Below, piece by piece: positions 8,791 through 17,712 of a stretch of 64,000 bases of DNA. The stretch comes from an uncultured Alphaproteobacteria bacterium (GTDB lineage Bacteria > Pseudomonadota > Alphaproteobacteria > UBA8366 > GCA-2717185). A program made the position numbers and the translations under genes. The notes under the pieces are model-generated. The model worked only from the letters and a program-made list of their open reading frames with translations, searched no databases and was not told the DNA's origin. The first letter of the stretch is position 1, and every line of letters starts with the position of its first letter. The stretch lies in assembly GCA_943788635.1 (NCBI GenBank), contig CALSRA010000011.1, positions 1-64,000 on the forward strand. The letters are read 5' to 3'.

Positions 8791-10706
8791 TTGACCCTCG
8801 CCAGATTTACAATCGCTGCCCTTTTCCTGTCCGCAATCCTTGGCATGGCCGGGGCGGATGAATCCCGGGCTGCGGGCGCGCTGACAGTACCGTTGCGGGC
8901 GTCGGAAACTGAGGATGCGCCGGTTTCGGATTCCGTCCAGCTTTACAGCAAGTCCCACGCACTGGTCATCGGCAATGACGCCTATACCGGGACCTGGCCG
9001 CGCCTGTCCAATGCCGTTAAGGATGCGCAACTGGTGGCGGAAGCGCTCGAAGCGAAAGGCTTCGAGGTCACGCTGAAGACCGATCTGAAATACCGTGACC
9101 TGGTCGAGGCGTTCGAGAAATTCTTTCTGGAGACCGGGGAAGATCCCGAAGCGCGCCTGTTCGTCTGGTATGCCGGGCACGGCTATTCCGAACGGGGCGA
9201 AGGGTATCTGGTGCCAATCGATGCGCTGGACCCGGAAGAAGGCGGGCGGTTCCGCCGCCGGGCATTGTCGTTACGGCGCATGGGGGAATATGTGCGCGGC
9301 GCCGATGCGCTGCATGTCCTGGCGGTATTCGATTCATGTTTTTCCGGCACCATTTTCAACGTCGGGCGCGCCAAGCCGCCCGCCGCGATCACCCATGCCA
9401 CCACCCGCCCGGTCCGCCAGTTTCTGACCAGCGGTGATGCGGGGCAGGAAGTGTCCGATGACGGTACCTTCCGCAAGCTGTTCATTCGTGCCATCAACGG
9501 CGAGACACGCGCGGACGGCAATGGCGACGGTTACCTGGCCGCGACCGAACTCGGCCTGTTCATGGGCAATGAAATCACCAACTACACCAACGGGCGGCAG
9601 ACACCCCGCAACGGAAAACTCAACGACCCGGACCTGGACCGGGGCGATTTCGTGTTCCAGATCAGCGCGCCGGCCCAGCCCGCCGTCACGTCTGCGGCAC
9701 CGGCTGCACGTACCGGTGGACAGAATATGGAAATGCTGTTCTGGCAAACGATCCAGGACAGCAAAATTGCTGGGGACTTCACGGCCTATCTCGACCGGTT
9801 CCCCAATGGGGCCTTCGCGCCGCTTGCCCGCAACCGCGTGGCATCCCTGTCGACACTGTCAGCGCCGGCAGCGGTGGCCAATCGGGCCGGTGACGCCCTT
9901 CGGGACTGTCCCGAGTGCCCGGAACTCATCGTGACACCGCCCGGCACGTTCCGGATGGGGGATACCGACGGCGGCGGCCGCGCGTATGAATTGCCCGATC
10001 ATGATGTCCGCGTGGCATACCCGCTCGCCATCGGCCGGTTCGAGGTCACGGTCGCGGAGTTCGCGGCTTTCGCGCGGGCCACCGGCTATGTGACCGGAAA
10101 CGAATGTTACGTTTTGAACGGTCGCAAATGGGAGAACATTTCAGGCCGGCACTGGCAAAACCCCGGTTTCGCGAAAACCCGCGCGACCCGGTTACATGCG
10201 TCAGTTGGGACGACGCACAGGCCTATGTTGTCTGGCTGAACCGGACAACAGGCAAACGCTACCGGCTGCTGTCGGAAGCCGAATGGGAATACGCGGCCCG
10301 AGCGGGATCAACATCGCAATACGCCTTCAGCGGTGGCGTGAACGACCTGTGCAACCACGCCAATGGCGCCGACCGCGGCACCCGGTTCGACTGGCGCAAC
10401 AGCAATTGCACCGACGGGTACAACGAACAAACCGCGCCGGTCGGGCGATTTGCCGCAAACGGGTTCGGCCTGCACGACATGCATGGCAATCTGTGGGAAT
10501 GGGTCGGTGACTGCTGGCACGAAGATTACCGGAACGCGCCGGTGAATGGCGCAGCCTGGACCACTGGCGGCGATTGCAACAGGCGCGTGCTGCGGGGCGG
10601 GTCCTGGGACAGCCGGCCGGGCAATCTGCGCAGCGCCTTCCGCGTCGGCGACCGCGCAACAGCACGATATAATTTCATCGGCTTCCGGGTCGCCCGGGAA
10701 TTATAA
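8791..10706 (+). CDS. Secreted caspase-like protease fused to a SUMF1/formylglycine-enzyme-like domain, frame interrupted
   Basis: TTG 8791 gives a signal peptide (LARFTIAALFLSAILG). The open frame reaches back to 8632 but overlaps the divergent gene. Residues of about 45-290 form a caspase fold: KSHALVIGNDAYTGTWP at the start, VWYAGHGYSE with the catalytic His, and VFDSCFSGTIF with the catalytic Cys. A linker holds MLFWQTIQDSKIAGDFTAYL and FPNGAFAPLA, often seen behind caspase domains. The C-terminal domain begins TPPGTFRMGD and ends GFRVAREL; it includes WDDAQAYVVWLN, LSEAEWEYAARAG and RVLRGGSWDSRPGNLRSA, the SUMF1/EgtB/PvdO pattern. The frame breaks near 10180-10190 (AAAACCC), and adding one base restores VSWDDA in frame. 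Probably periplasmic or exported. Confidence 0.85.
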
Positions 10707-10785
10707 GCGCAGCACGCTTGCCCCGTGACCGTCCAGCATCATAGTTTAGCGCCTCGAACACACTCAATACGGGAAATGGACAGCC

Positions 10786-11761
10786 ATGACCACAGACTAT
10801 CCGCTCAGCGCGGGATGGAGAGACTTTCCACGCTATCCCGACCCGGCCATCGAAATTCTGGATGACCGGTTCCGGCAATATGCCATCTTCAGCGCGCCGG
10901 TAGAGCGCCTGTATACCGGCTGCCGCTGGTCCGAGGGGCCGGTCTGGTTCGGCGATGGCCGCTACTTGCTGTGGAGCGACATCCCCAACAACCGCATCCT
11001 GAAATGGGAGGAGGAAACCGGCGCCGTCAGCGAATTCCGCCGCCCCAGTGATTTTTCAAACGGCAACACGCGCGACCGGCAGGGCCGGCTGGTCACCTGC
11101 CAGCATGGCGGCCGCCGCATGGCCCGCACCGAGCATGACGGCGCGATCACGGTGCTGATGGATTCCTGGCAGGACAGGCCGCTGAATTCGCCCAACGACG
11201 TGGTAGTGAAATCGGACGGCTCCATCTGGTTCACCGACCCGGTCTTCGGCATCCTGGGCAATTACGAAGGGCACAAGGCCGAATCGGAAATCCAGCAGGC
11301 CGTCTACCGTCTCGACGCCGGAGACCGGGCAGGCCGCCGTGGTCACCGATGACGTTCTGGGCCCGAACGGATTGTGCTTTTCGCCCGATGAATCGATCCT
11401 CTACGTGGTCGAAAGCCGCGGCGAGCCGAACCGCAAAATTCTTGCCTTTGACGTTGGCGGCGACGGGACGACGTATAGCCAACAAGCGCGTCCATATCGA
11501 CGCTGGCCCCGGCGGCACGCCGGACGGCATGCGCTGCGATATCGACGGCAATCTGTGGTGCGGCTGGGGCATGGGCAGCGCGGAACTGGACGGTGTCCTG
11601 GTCTATGCGCCGGACGGCGACAAGAATCGGCCGCATCGCCCTGCCGGAACGCTGCGCCAATGTCTGCTTTGGCGGGCGCAAGCGCAACCGCCTGTTCATG
11701 GCTGCCGGCCAGTCGCTCTATTCCGTTCTACGTCAACACGCAGGGCGTCGCCGGCGGATGA
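10786..11761 (+). CDS. SMP-30/gluconolactonase/LRE-family lactonase, frame interrupted several times
   Basis: A six-bladed beta-propeller lactonase that would open sugar-acid lactones with a divalent metal. Readable pieces in order are GCRWSEGPVWFGDGRYLLWSD, then NSPNDVVVKSDGSIWFTDP in the first frame. Next come LGPNGLCFSPDESILYVVES in the second, DAGPGGTPDGMRCDIDGNLW in the third and IGRIALPERCANVCFGG in a further one, ending YVNTQGVAGG. Glu of SEGP, Asn of NSPND and Asp of TPDG match the metal ligands of the family. Four breaks (near 11321, 11475, 11626 and 11731) each look like one extra base. The stop TGA overlaps the ATG of the next gene. Confidence 0.8.
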
Positions 11762-12760
11762 TCAAGGTTCTGCTGACACATGATCCCTTCATGCTGGAAA
11801 ATTTTTATGGCACGAAGGCGATTGACGGACTGAAGGCAACGGCCGATGTCCGGTTCAACGAAACGGGTCAGGTCCTCGACACCGCCGCGCTGATCGAACT
11901 GACGCAGGGCTGCGATGCTGTCGTGTTGGACCGCAACACCCCGGCGGAGGCCGCATTTTTCGATGCCTGTCCCGAACTGATATCAGCACATCGATGCGCC
12001 GTGGATATTCGGAACATTGATGTCGACGCCGCATCCCGTAACGGGCGTGCTGGTCACCAATGCCAGCCCGGGATTCGTCGATGCGGTCGTCGAACTGACC
12101 CTCGGGTTGATGGTCGATCAGGGCCGCTCGGTCAGCACCTATGCCCATGCCTATCATCGCGGTGAGACGCCACCGGCAAGTATGGGCGTGCAGCTTTCAG
12201 GCGCCACAGCAGGCATTATCGGCTATGGCGAAATCGGGCAGCGGCTGGCGGATGTGCTCGCGTTCCTTGGCATGAATGTCTTGGTCAACGACCCCTACAA
12301 GGACGTGACAAACCCGGCCTACCGCAAGGTTGAACTCACCGAATTGCTGGGGGCATCGGATTTCACGATCTGCCTGGCGGTCGCCAATACCGAAACCGAA
12401 AACCTGCTCGACGATGCCGCCTTCGCCGCGATGAAACCCGATGCGTATTTCATCAATATTTCACGCGGCAATCTGGTCGATGAGGCCGCCCTGGAGCGCG
12501 CCCTGACGAACGGAACCTTGCGCGGTGCCGCAGTCGATGTCGGGCGTGCCGACGACCAGAAACCCTCACTGCGCCTTGCCGCCCTGCCGAATGTCACCGC
12601 CACGCCCCATGTCGGCGGACAGACCCCGGCGGCGGCGGAATCGCAGGCGCTGGAAACCGTGGAACAGGTCCGCGCCGTCGCGGAACGCCAGCTTCCCCAC
12701 AACGCCGTTAATCCCGAACCGGCAAAGCGCTTCACCGCCCATCGATCCGGGGGGGAGTAG
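11758..12760 (+). CDS. D-isomer-specific 2-hydroxyacid dehydrogenase, frame interrupted
   Basis: It would reduce a 2-oxoacid or oxidise a D-2-hydroxyacid with NAD(P). The start MIKVLLTHDPFMLENFYG overlaps the lactonase stop (ATGA), a sign of co-translation. The first frame runs to DVDAASRNG near 12046, then one extra base shifts the frame to VLVTNASPGFVDAVVELTL. The cofactor domain has GIIGYGEIGQRLADVLAFLG; the substrate and catalytic part has NISRGNLVDEAAL and TPHVGGQTPAA (catalytic His). The continuous protein would be about 333 residues, normal for the family. Together with the lactonase and the cupin it forms a probable sugar-acid or hydroxyacid catabolic unit. Confidence 0.8.
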
Positions 12761-12822
12761 GCAAGCCGGAGCGCACCCGCTAACCTTCCCGCAACCAGTA
12801 ATCGGATACCGGGAGGCCTGTA

Positions 12823-13183
12823 ATGCGGATCCACAATATTTACACGGATGAAAACGGCGAGTCGCATTTTCGCGATATTGAGGTCGACTGGACATCAAAG
12901 CGGGGCACCAGCGAACTTTCAGACCGGATCCCGGTCGAGTGCATCATTTTTCGCAAGACACCGGCCGACTACGACCCTCGACTGGCATCCAGCGCCCTGG
13001 CGGCAGTATATCGTCAACCTGGATGCCGGGGTGCAGATCACCGCGAGTGACGGGGAAGCGCGGGAAATCGGCGCCGGCGAGGTGATCCTGGTCGAGGACA
13101 CGACCGGCAAGGGCCATTTGTCGAAATCTGTGTCCAGCGCATTGCGGCACTCGATCTTTATCCCCCTGGGGCCGGACGCCTAA
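12823..13183 (+). CDS. Small cupin-domain protein, frame interrupted
   Basis: About 119 residues. The N-terminal piece MRIHNIYTDENGESHFRDIEVDW leads to PVECIIFRKTPADYDP, where the frame breaks near 12975 (GACCCTCGAC; reading GACCTCGAC restores it). The rest, DWHPAPWRQYIVNLDAGVQI, then GAGEVILVEDTTGKGHLSK, is a typical single-domain cupin with the D-W-H-x-A-P-x-R-Q-Y and G-x-G-H signatures. These proteins occur in many alphaproteobacteria beside catabolic genes. The stop TAA (13181-13183) is also the left target-site copy of the IS that follows. Confidence 0.75.
13181..13183. repeat. Left target-site duplication TAA of the IS
   Basis: TAA directly before the left inverted repeat, matched by TAA at 14116-14118 directly after the right one. 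It doubles as the stop codon of the cupin gene. Confidence 0.65.
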
Positions 13184-14115
13184 GTGTCCGGCCCGAAATG
13201 AGTTGAGTGATTTCAGTAAGTTGTGATTCTCTCGTTTGTGTTGAAGCAAATGAGGAGACACAACATGTGGACTGAGATCACCCGCCCGCAGTTTGATCGT
13301 TCGAGCCTTCGTTACGCAAGCGACTTGACGGATAAGGAGTGGCGTTTGATTTCGCCATTATTGTCCCCGCCGCGTCGATTAGGCCGCCCGCGAACCACGG
13401 ATTTTCGAGAAGTGGTGAATGGGATTTTTTATGTGGCGCGCACCGGTTGCCAATGGCGCATGGTGCCCCGGGAATTTCCGCCACGCAGTACGATCCAGCG
13501 ATATTTTTACGCTTGGCGCTCGGATGGAACCTTGCACGTCATCAATCGCCAACTGGTGATGTCGATGCGGGAAACCTCTGGGCGCACGACCAGCCCGACC
13601 GCCGGGGTGATCGACAGCCAGACGGTGAAAACCACGGAAAGCGGCGGTGTTCGGGGCTATGACGCGGGAAAGAAGGTCAAAGGGCGCAAGCGTCATATCG
13701 TGACCGACACAGGCGGCTTTCTGGTCGCCGTCATGGTTCACGCCGCCGATATCCAGGATCGCGACGGCGCGCCCGCGCTGTTGGCGTCGATACGCCACGC
13801 CTTTCCCCGGTTGCGCCATGTTTTCGCCGATGGTGGTTACGCGGGACCGAAGTTGCGCGACGCGCTGGCCAAACTTGGGAAGTGGACCGTGCAGATCGTC
13901 AAGCGCTCCGACGCCGCCAAGGGGTTCGTATTGTTGCCCCGCCGCTGGGTGGTTGAGCGCACCTTCGCTTGGCTCGGTCGTAACCGCCGTCTCGCCAAAG
14001 ATTTCGAGGAAACCATCGAAAGCGCGGAGGCATGGCTCCTGATCGCCAGCATTCAACTGCTCGCCCGACGATTGGCAAGAGCATGAAAACATGGATATCA
14101 TTTCGAGTCAGACTC
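13184..14115 (+). mobile_element. Complete IS5-family insertion sequence (IS1031-like group)
   Basis: A 932-base element with one transposase gene. The ends are imperfect 18-base inverted repeats: left GTGTCCGGCCCGAAATGA, and the right end read in reverse GAGTCTGACTCGAAATGA (14 of 18 match, inner 8 identical). The element is flanked by TAA on both sides (13181-13183 and 14116-14118), which fits the TNA target of the IS1031-like subgroup. It sits exactly at the stop codon of the cupin gene and leaves that stop intact. The open transposase frame and clear target duplication suggest fairly recent insertion. Confidence 0.85.
13265..14086 (+). CDS. IS5-family transposase (DDE type)
   Basis: 273 residues from ATG 13265, preceded by AGGAGACACAAC. 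The N-terminal part has LTDKEWRLISPLLSP and RTGCQWRMVPREFPP, typical of the IS5/DUF4096 DNA-binding region. The DDE core is visible as GVIDSQTVKTTESGG (first Asp), HVFADGGYAGPKLRDAL (second Asp) and RRWVVERTFAWLGRNRRL (the Glu in the Y/W-V-V-E-R-T-F-A-W signature). The single frame is intact, with no programmed frameshift. It fills most of the element. Confidence 0.93.
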   Translation: MWTEITRPQFDRSSLRYASDLTDKEWRLISPLLSPPRRLGRPRTTDFREVVNGIFYVARTGCQWRMVPREFPPRSTIQRYFYAWRSDGTLHVINRQLVMSMRETSGRTTSPTAGVIDSQTVKTTESGGVRGYDAGKKVKGRKRHIVTDTGGFLVAVMVHAADIQDRDGAPALLASIRHAFPRLRHVFADGGYAGPKLRDALAKLGKWTVQIVKRSDAAKGFVLLPRRWVVERTFAWLGRNRRLAKDFEETIESAEAWLLIASIQLLARRLARA

Positions 14116-14118
14116 TAA
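14116..14118. repeat. Right target-site duplication TAA of the IS
   Basis: The copy of the 3-base target after the right end. Removing the IS and one copy would join GACGCCTAA to GACACC, reconnecting the cupin stop to the downstream hydratase leader. Confidence 0.65.
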
Positions 14119-14160
14119 GACACCCCGCGTTCGCTTACACTGAAACCGGGGAGCATGAGA

Positions 14161-15015
14161 ATGCAGAAACTCGAAGACGCCCTTGAAGCAGCTATGGGCA
14201 AACAGGAAACCGCAACGGACGAAATCTCGGCGCCACTGGCCCGCCGCCTTGCCGCGACATTGGGGAAACCCGCCGAAGGACTGGAAAACGGCGCCTCGCT
14301 GCCCGAAGGCTGGCACGTCATCCTGTTCACACCTGACACACCGACCGACGCATTGACCGATGACGGGCACCCCCGCAAGGGAGACTTCCTGCCCGACCTG
14401 CCCCTGCCACGCCGGATGTTTGCCGGGCGGACTGTCAACTTTGCGCAGCCACTGGAAATCGGCACGACCGTACAACGGGTTTCGACAATATCGAATGCGG
14501 AAATCAAGGAAGGCCGGTCGGGCCTGCTGGCCTTTGTCACGATCACGCATGACATCATGTCGGATGATGCGCTATGCGTGCGCGAAGAACAGACCCTCGT
14601 CTATCGCGATGAAGGGAAGGATGCCACTGCGAAGCCAAAGGTCCCCGAACAGGCCCCCGCTGACTGCCCGTGGCGCAATACCATGACGCCAACGCCGGCG
14701 CTGCTGTTCCGCTATTCGGCAATCACCTTCAATGCCCACCGCATTCATTACGATGAAAGCTATGTCCGTGACGTTGAAGGTTATCCGGAACGGGTGTCAA
14801 ACGGCGGGTTAACTGCAATATTCCTGATGGAGCTGGCCCGGGCGAACCGGGCCGGGCCGATACAATCCTTCAGCGTCACCAACCGGCGAGCACTGTATGT
14901 GAACCGGCCTGTTACCTGTCTGGGCAAGCCGGAAGGGGATGGTGCGCAGCTTTGGGCCATCGACGATACCGGCGCAATTGCCTCGAAGGCTTCGCTGACA
15001 TGGAAGGCTTCGTGA
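14161..15015 (+). CDS. HTD2/MaoC-like hydratase, mesaconyl-C4-CoA hydratase-like
   Basis: Start at ATG 14161 because GGGGAG lies 7 bases upstream; an ATG at 14155 is too close to it. About 284 residues with a double hot-dog fold. The C-terminal motif FRYSAITFNAHRIHYDESY near 185 contains the N-x-H-x-I-H-Y-D active site of the HTD2 and mesaconyl-C4-CoA hydratase group; the N-terminal half carries GDFLPDLPLPRRMFAG. The stop overlaps the ATG of the CoA-transferase gene (TGATG), so the two are coupled. By analogy with the Meh/Mct pair the substrate may be a C4/C5 unsaturated dicarboxyl-CoA. This is inference from family and context. Confidence 0.8.
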   Translation: MQKLEDALEAAMGKQETATDEISAPLARRLAATLGKPAEGLENGASLPEGWHVILFTPDTPTDALTDDGHPRKGDFLPDLPLPRRMFAGRTVNFAQPLEIGTTVQRVSTISNAEIKEGRSGLLAFVTITHDIMSDDALCVREEQTLVYRDEGKDATAKPKVPEQAPADCPWRNTMTPTPALLFRYSAITFNAHRIHYDESYVRDVEGYPERVSNGGLTAIFLMELARANRAGPIQSFSVTNRRALYVNRPVTCLGKPEGDGAQLWAIDDTGAIASKASLTWKAS

Positions 15016-16223
15016 TGGGTGAGCTTCCCCTGAAGGGTATCCGCATTCTCGACCTGTCCTCGGTCGTGGTCGGGCCCTATGCGACCATGATGCTGTCGGA
15101 TTACGGCGCGGAAATTACCAAGGTCGAAACGCCCGGCGGCGATATTCTGCGGCGGCTGGGGGGACGCTCGAAAAGCGGGGAACTGTCGCCCAAATTCATG
15201 AGCATCAACCGCAACAAGAAATCGCTCGCCATCGACCTGAAACACCCTTCGGCACAGCGGGTCATCAAGGGCCTGCTGGAAACCCATGACGTTGTGATTT
15301 CCAATATCCGGCCCCGGGCGCTGGCCCGGCTCGGCCTGGACCAGGAAAGCGCACGGACAGCACGGCCCGACGTGATCTATTGCAGCATCGTCGGGTTCGG
15401 GCAGGACGGTCCGTATCGCGACAAACCAGCCTATGACAATGTCCTGCAGGGCATGGGCGGCATAGCCGCCTGCCATGAACGGCAAAGCGGCGAACCGCGC
15501 TATCTGCCGATGGTGCTGGCGGACCGGCTGTCCGGAATGATGGCGGTGCAATCGATCCTGCTGGCCGTCATCCAGCGGCAAAAGGACGGCGAGGGTCAGG
15601 CCATTGAAATTCCGATGTATGAAAATACCGCGGCCTTTGTGCTGACCGAACATCTGGGCCAATTGATCTATCCCGGTTCCGACGGCCCGAGCGGCGACCT
15701 GCGCGTGCTGGATCGCAACGCGAAGCCAATCAAGACAAAGGACAGCTATATCTGCATCGCCGCGAACAGCGACAAGCAGGCCTTTGCCATGTTCGACGCC
15801 TTCGGCAGGCCGGAAATGAAGGACGATCCGCGCTTCAATTCCGTGCGGGCACGCTACGAAAATATCGATATCTATTACACGATCCGGGGCGAGGAACTGG
15901 CCCGGAAGACCACGGCCGAATGGGTAGAACTGTTCGACCAACTGGACGTGCCGGCGATGCCCTATAATACCTTCGAGGATCTGGTCGAGGACCCGCATCT
16001 GCGCGAAGTCGGCCTGCTGGAAGAAAAGGACCACCCGCTGGAAGGCCGGACATATAACGTGCGGCCGGTGGCGAAGTTTTCCGGAATCGCAAGCCGGGCG
16101 CCGACACCACCGCCCCGGCATGGCCAGCATTCCGCCGAGATCCTGCAATCAATCGGGCTTTCGGAACGCGATATTCAGGCCATGATCGACGACGGCAGCA
16201 TCATCGATCGCCCGCTGGACTAA
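15015..16223 (+). CDS. CaiB/BaiF family (class III) CoA-transferase
   Basis: 402 residues from ATG 15015, overlapping the hydratase stop by one base. MGELPLKGIRILDLSSVVVGPYATMML is the family N-terminus, and AEITKVETPGGDILRR follows. The active-site Asp is expected in YDNVLQGMGGIAACHE near residue 141. IEIPMYENTAAFVLTEHLG and VPAMPYNTFEDLVEDPHL are further family hallmarks. It would move CoA between carboxylic acids through an aspartyl-CoA thioester. Coupled to the hydratase, it may act on mesaconate-, itaconate- or citramalate-type acids; the exact substrate is not readable. Confidence 0.88.
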   Translation: MGELPLKGIRILDLSSVVVGPYATMMLSDYGAEITKVETPGGDILRRLGGRSKSGELSPKFMSINRNKKSLAIDLKHPSAQRVIKGLLETHDVVISNIRPRALARLGLDQESARTARPDVIYCSIVGFGQDGPYRDKPAYDNVLQGMGGIAACHERQSGEPRYLPMVLADRLSGMMAVQSILLAVIQRQKDGEGQAIEIPMYENTAAFVLTEHLGQLIYPGSDGPSGDLRVLDRNAKPIKTKDSYICIAANSDKQAFAMFDAFGRPEMKDDPRFNSVRARYENIDIYYTIRGEELARKTTAEWVELFDQLDVPAMPYNTFEDLVEDPHLREVGLLEEKDHPLEGRTYNVRPVAKFSGIASRAPTPPPRHGQHSAEILQSIGLSERDIQAMIDDGSIIDRPLD

Positions 16224-17197
16224 AGGGACGAGCGCTGACCGAACGATGCGCGGTAGCTGGTTGGTGATATGCCGAACCGCCGCCGAAAATGATGCCGCAA
16301 CGTTTCCGGCGAGCCGAACCCGGCACGTTCAGCAACTATCGCAACGCCCGCCGACGTCGTTTCCAGCAATTCGCGCGCAAAGGCAATACGCTGACCCGTC
16401 AGCCATACGCCGGGACTTTCCCCTGTCGCATTCTGGAACCGCCGCAGGAAGGTCCGGGGGCTGACGCCTGCCAGGCCAGCCATCGCCGTGACCGTCCACG
16501 GTTCGTTCAGCCGCCGTTGCAGCGAATCCAGCAGGGGCCCGATCGCCCCCGTCCGGCGCTGTGATACGGGGCGGGGCACGAACTGCATCTGGCCGCCTTC
16601 GCGATGCGCCGGTAAAACCAGTCGCTGCGCCACATTGTTTGATATTTCCGCCCCAAAATCACTTCGCACGATGTGCAGGCACAGATCCAGCCCCGCCGCA
16701 GACCCGGCAGAGGTCAGGATACTGCCTTCATCGACATAGAGCACATCCGGTAGAACCGTTATGGAAGGATCGTATTCACGCAACCTGTCGGCGTACCGCC
16801 AATGGGTCGTTGCCCGGCGGCCCGAAAGGAACCCCGCCGCCGCAAGCACAAAAACACCCGAGCATATGGAAGCGATCCGGGCGCCCCGGCGATGCGCCGC
16901 CTGCAGGGCGCTGCAGAGTGCCGCGGGCACCGGCGCTTCCGCCCCGCGCCACCCCGGCACCAGTATCAGCGCCGCCGTTTCCAGTACGTCCAGGTTAGAT
17001 GGGGCGTCGACAGACACGCCGCCCGTTGCCCTTAGCGGTCCCGGTTCCACTGCCACGACAGCGAAACGATACCAGGGCACTCGAAGCTCCGGTCGTGGCA
17101 GGCCAAACACTTCGACGCAGATACCGAATTCGAACGTACAGAGCCCGTCATAGGCCAGAACGCAGACCAACGGCGGTGTTTCGATGTCTTTCGTCAT
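16220..17197 (-). CDS. GlxA-type transcriptional regulator (DJ-1/PfpI domain plus AraC HTH)
   Basis: 325 residues. The N-terminal two-thirds is a DJ-1/PfpI fold with GARIASICSGVFVLAAAGFL (conserved Cys at about 110) and RATTHWRYADRL, as in GlxA/FtrA regulators. The C-terminal HTH of AraC type begins at about 212 with WTVTAMAGLAGVSPRTFLRR and ends VAERAGFGSPETLRHHFRRR. Such regulators often control neighbouring catabolic or detoxification genes. It is divergent from the rhodanese gene with 98 bases between starts, which makes the rhodanese-LysE pair the likely target. The 3' end overlaps that of the CoA-transferase gene by 4 bases. Confidence 0.9.
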   Translation of the reverse strand: MTKDIETPPLVCVLAYDGLCTFEFGICVEVFGLPRPELRVPWYRFAVVAVEPGPLRATGGVSVDAPSNLDVLETAALILVPGWRGAEAPVPAALCSALQAAHRRGARIASICSGVFVLAAAGFLSGRRATTHWRYADRLREYDPSITVLPDVLYVDEGSILTSAGSAAGLDLCLHIVRSDFGAEISNNVAQRLVLPAHREGGQMQFVPRPVSQRRTGAIGPLLDSLQRRLNEPWTVTAMAGLAGVSPRTFLRRFQNATGESPGVWLTGQRIAFARELLETTSAGVAIVAERAGFGSPETLRHHFRRRFGISPTSYRASFGQRSSL

Positions 17198-17295
17198 GAT
17201 GGCGTGATCTTAACGGTAATTGTCATTTACGCCAATAGACTCTCCCCCTCGATACCGCCATTTTGCCAGCACAGACATTTTTCAAGGAGAACACC

Positions 17296-17700
17296 ATGTC
17301 GTGCGCCGTATCGAATACACCAGCAGCCCAGCCCGCCGACGCCTTGCGCCATTTCGAAGCACGGCTGACCTTCGAAACCGATTGCTGGGATGTGTATGAC
17401 AGCCTGACGCGTGGCATCGCCGATTTCGTTCTGCTGGATGTCCGCACCCCCGCCCTGTTTGAGGCATCTCATATCCCCGGCGCCGTATGCCTGCCCCATG
17501 GCAAGATGACAGAACGCCGGATGGCCGAATGGCCGGCGGAAACACTGTTCGTCGTCTATTGCGCCGGGCCGCATTGCAACGGCGCCAACAAGGCAGCGGT
17601 ACGACTGGCGAAACTGGGCCGGCCGGTAAAGGAAATGATCGGCGGCATGACCGGCTGGGCCGATGAAGGGTTTTCCTTTAAGATCGGGTCCGAAAACTGA
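17296..17700 (+). CDS. Rhodanese-like sulfurtransferase
   Basis: 134 residues from ATG 17296 behind a strong AAGGAGAACACC. A single rhodanese domain: DFVLLDVRTPALFEASHIPGA near the start, then the active-site loop VVYCAGPHCNGANKAAVRLA with the catalytic Cys, and EMIGGMTGWADEGF at the end. The loop C-A-G-P-H-C-N-G has two cysteines, a variant seen in rhodaneses linked to GlxA regulators. It would move sulfane sulfur to thiophilic acceptors. It lies 12 bases upstream of the LysE exporter, so an operon is likely. Confidence 0.88.
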   Translation: MSCAVSNTPAAQPADALRHFEARLTFETDCWDVYDSLTRGIADFVLLDVRTPALFEASHIPGAVCLPHGKMTERRMAEWPAETLFVVYCAGPHCNGANKAAVRLAKLGRPVKEMIGGMTGWADEGFSFKIGSEN

Positions 17701-17712
17701 TCGGCTTACCAC

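Noticed and set aside
8791-10706. Diversity-generating retroelement linked to the SUMF1 domain
   Set aside because: No reverse transcriptase or template repeat in the window; SUMF1 domains end in a similar G-F-R motif without diversification.
10786-12760. Real pseudogenes next to the IS
   Set aside because: The breaks are single extra bases and occur in other far genes alike, so sequencing error is more likely; it stays open.
14781-16148. 455-residue open frame on the minus strand
   Set aside because: Antisense to the CoA-transferase gene; high GC makes long empty frames common.
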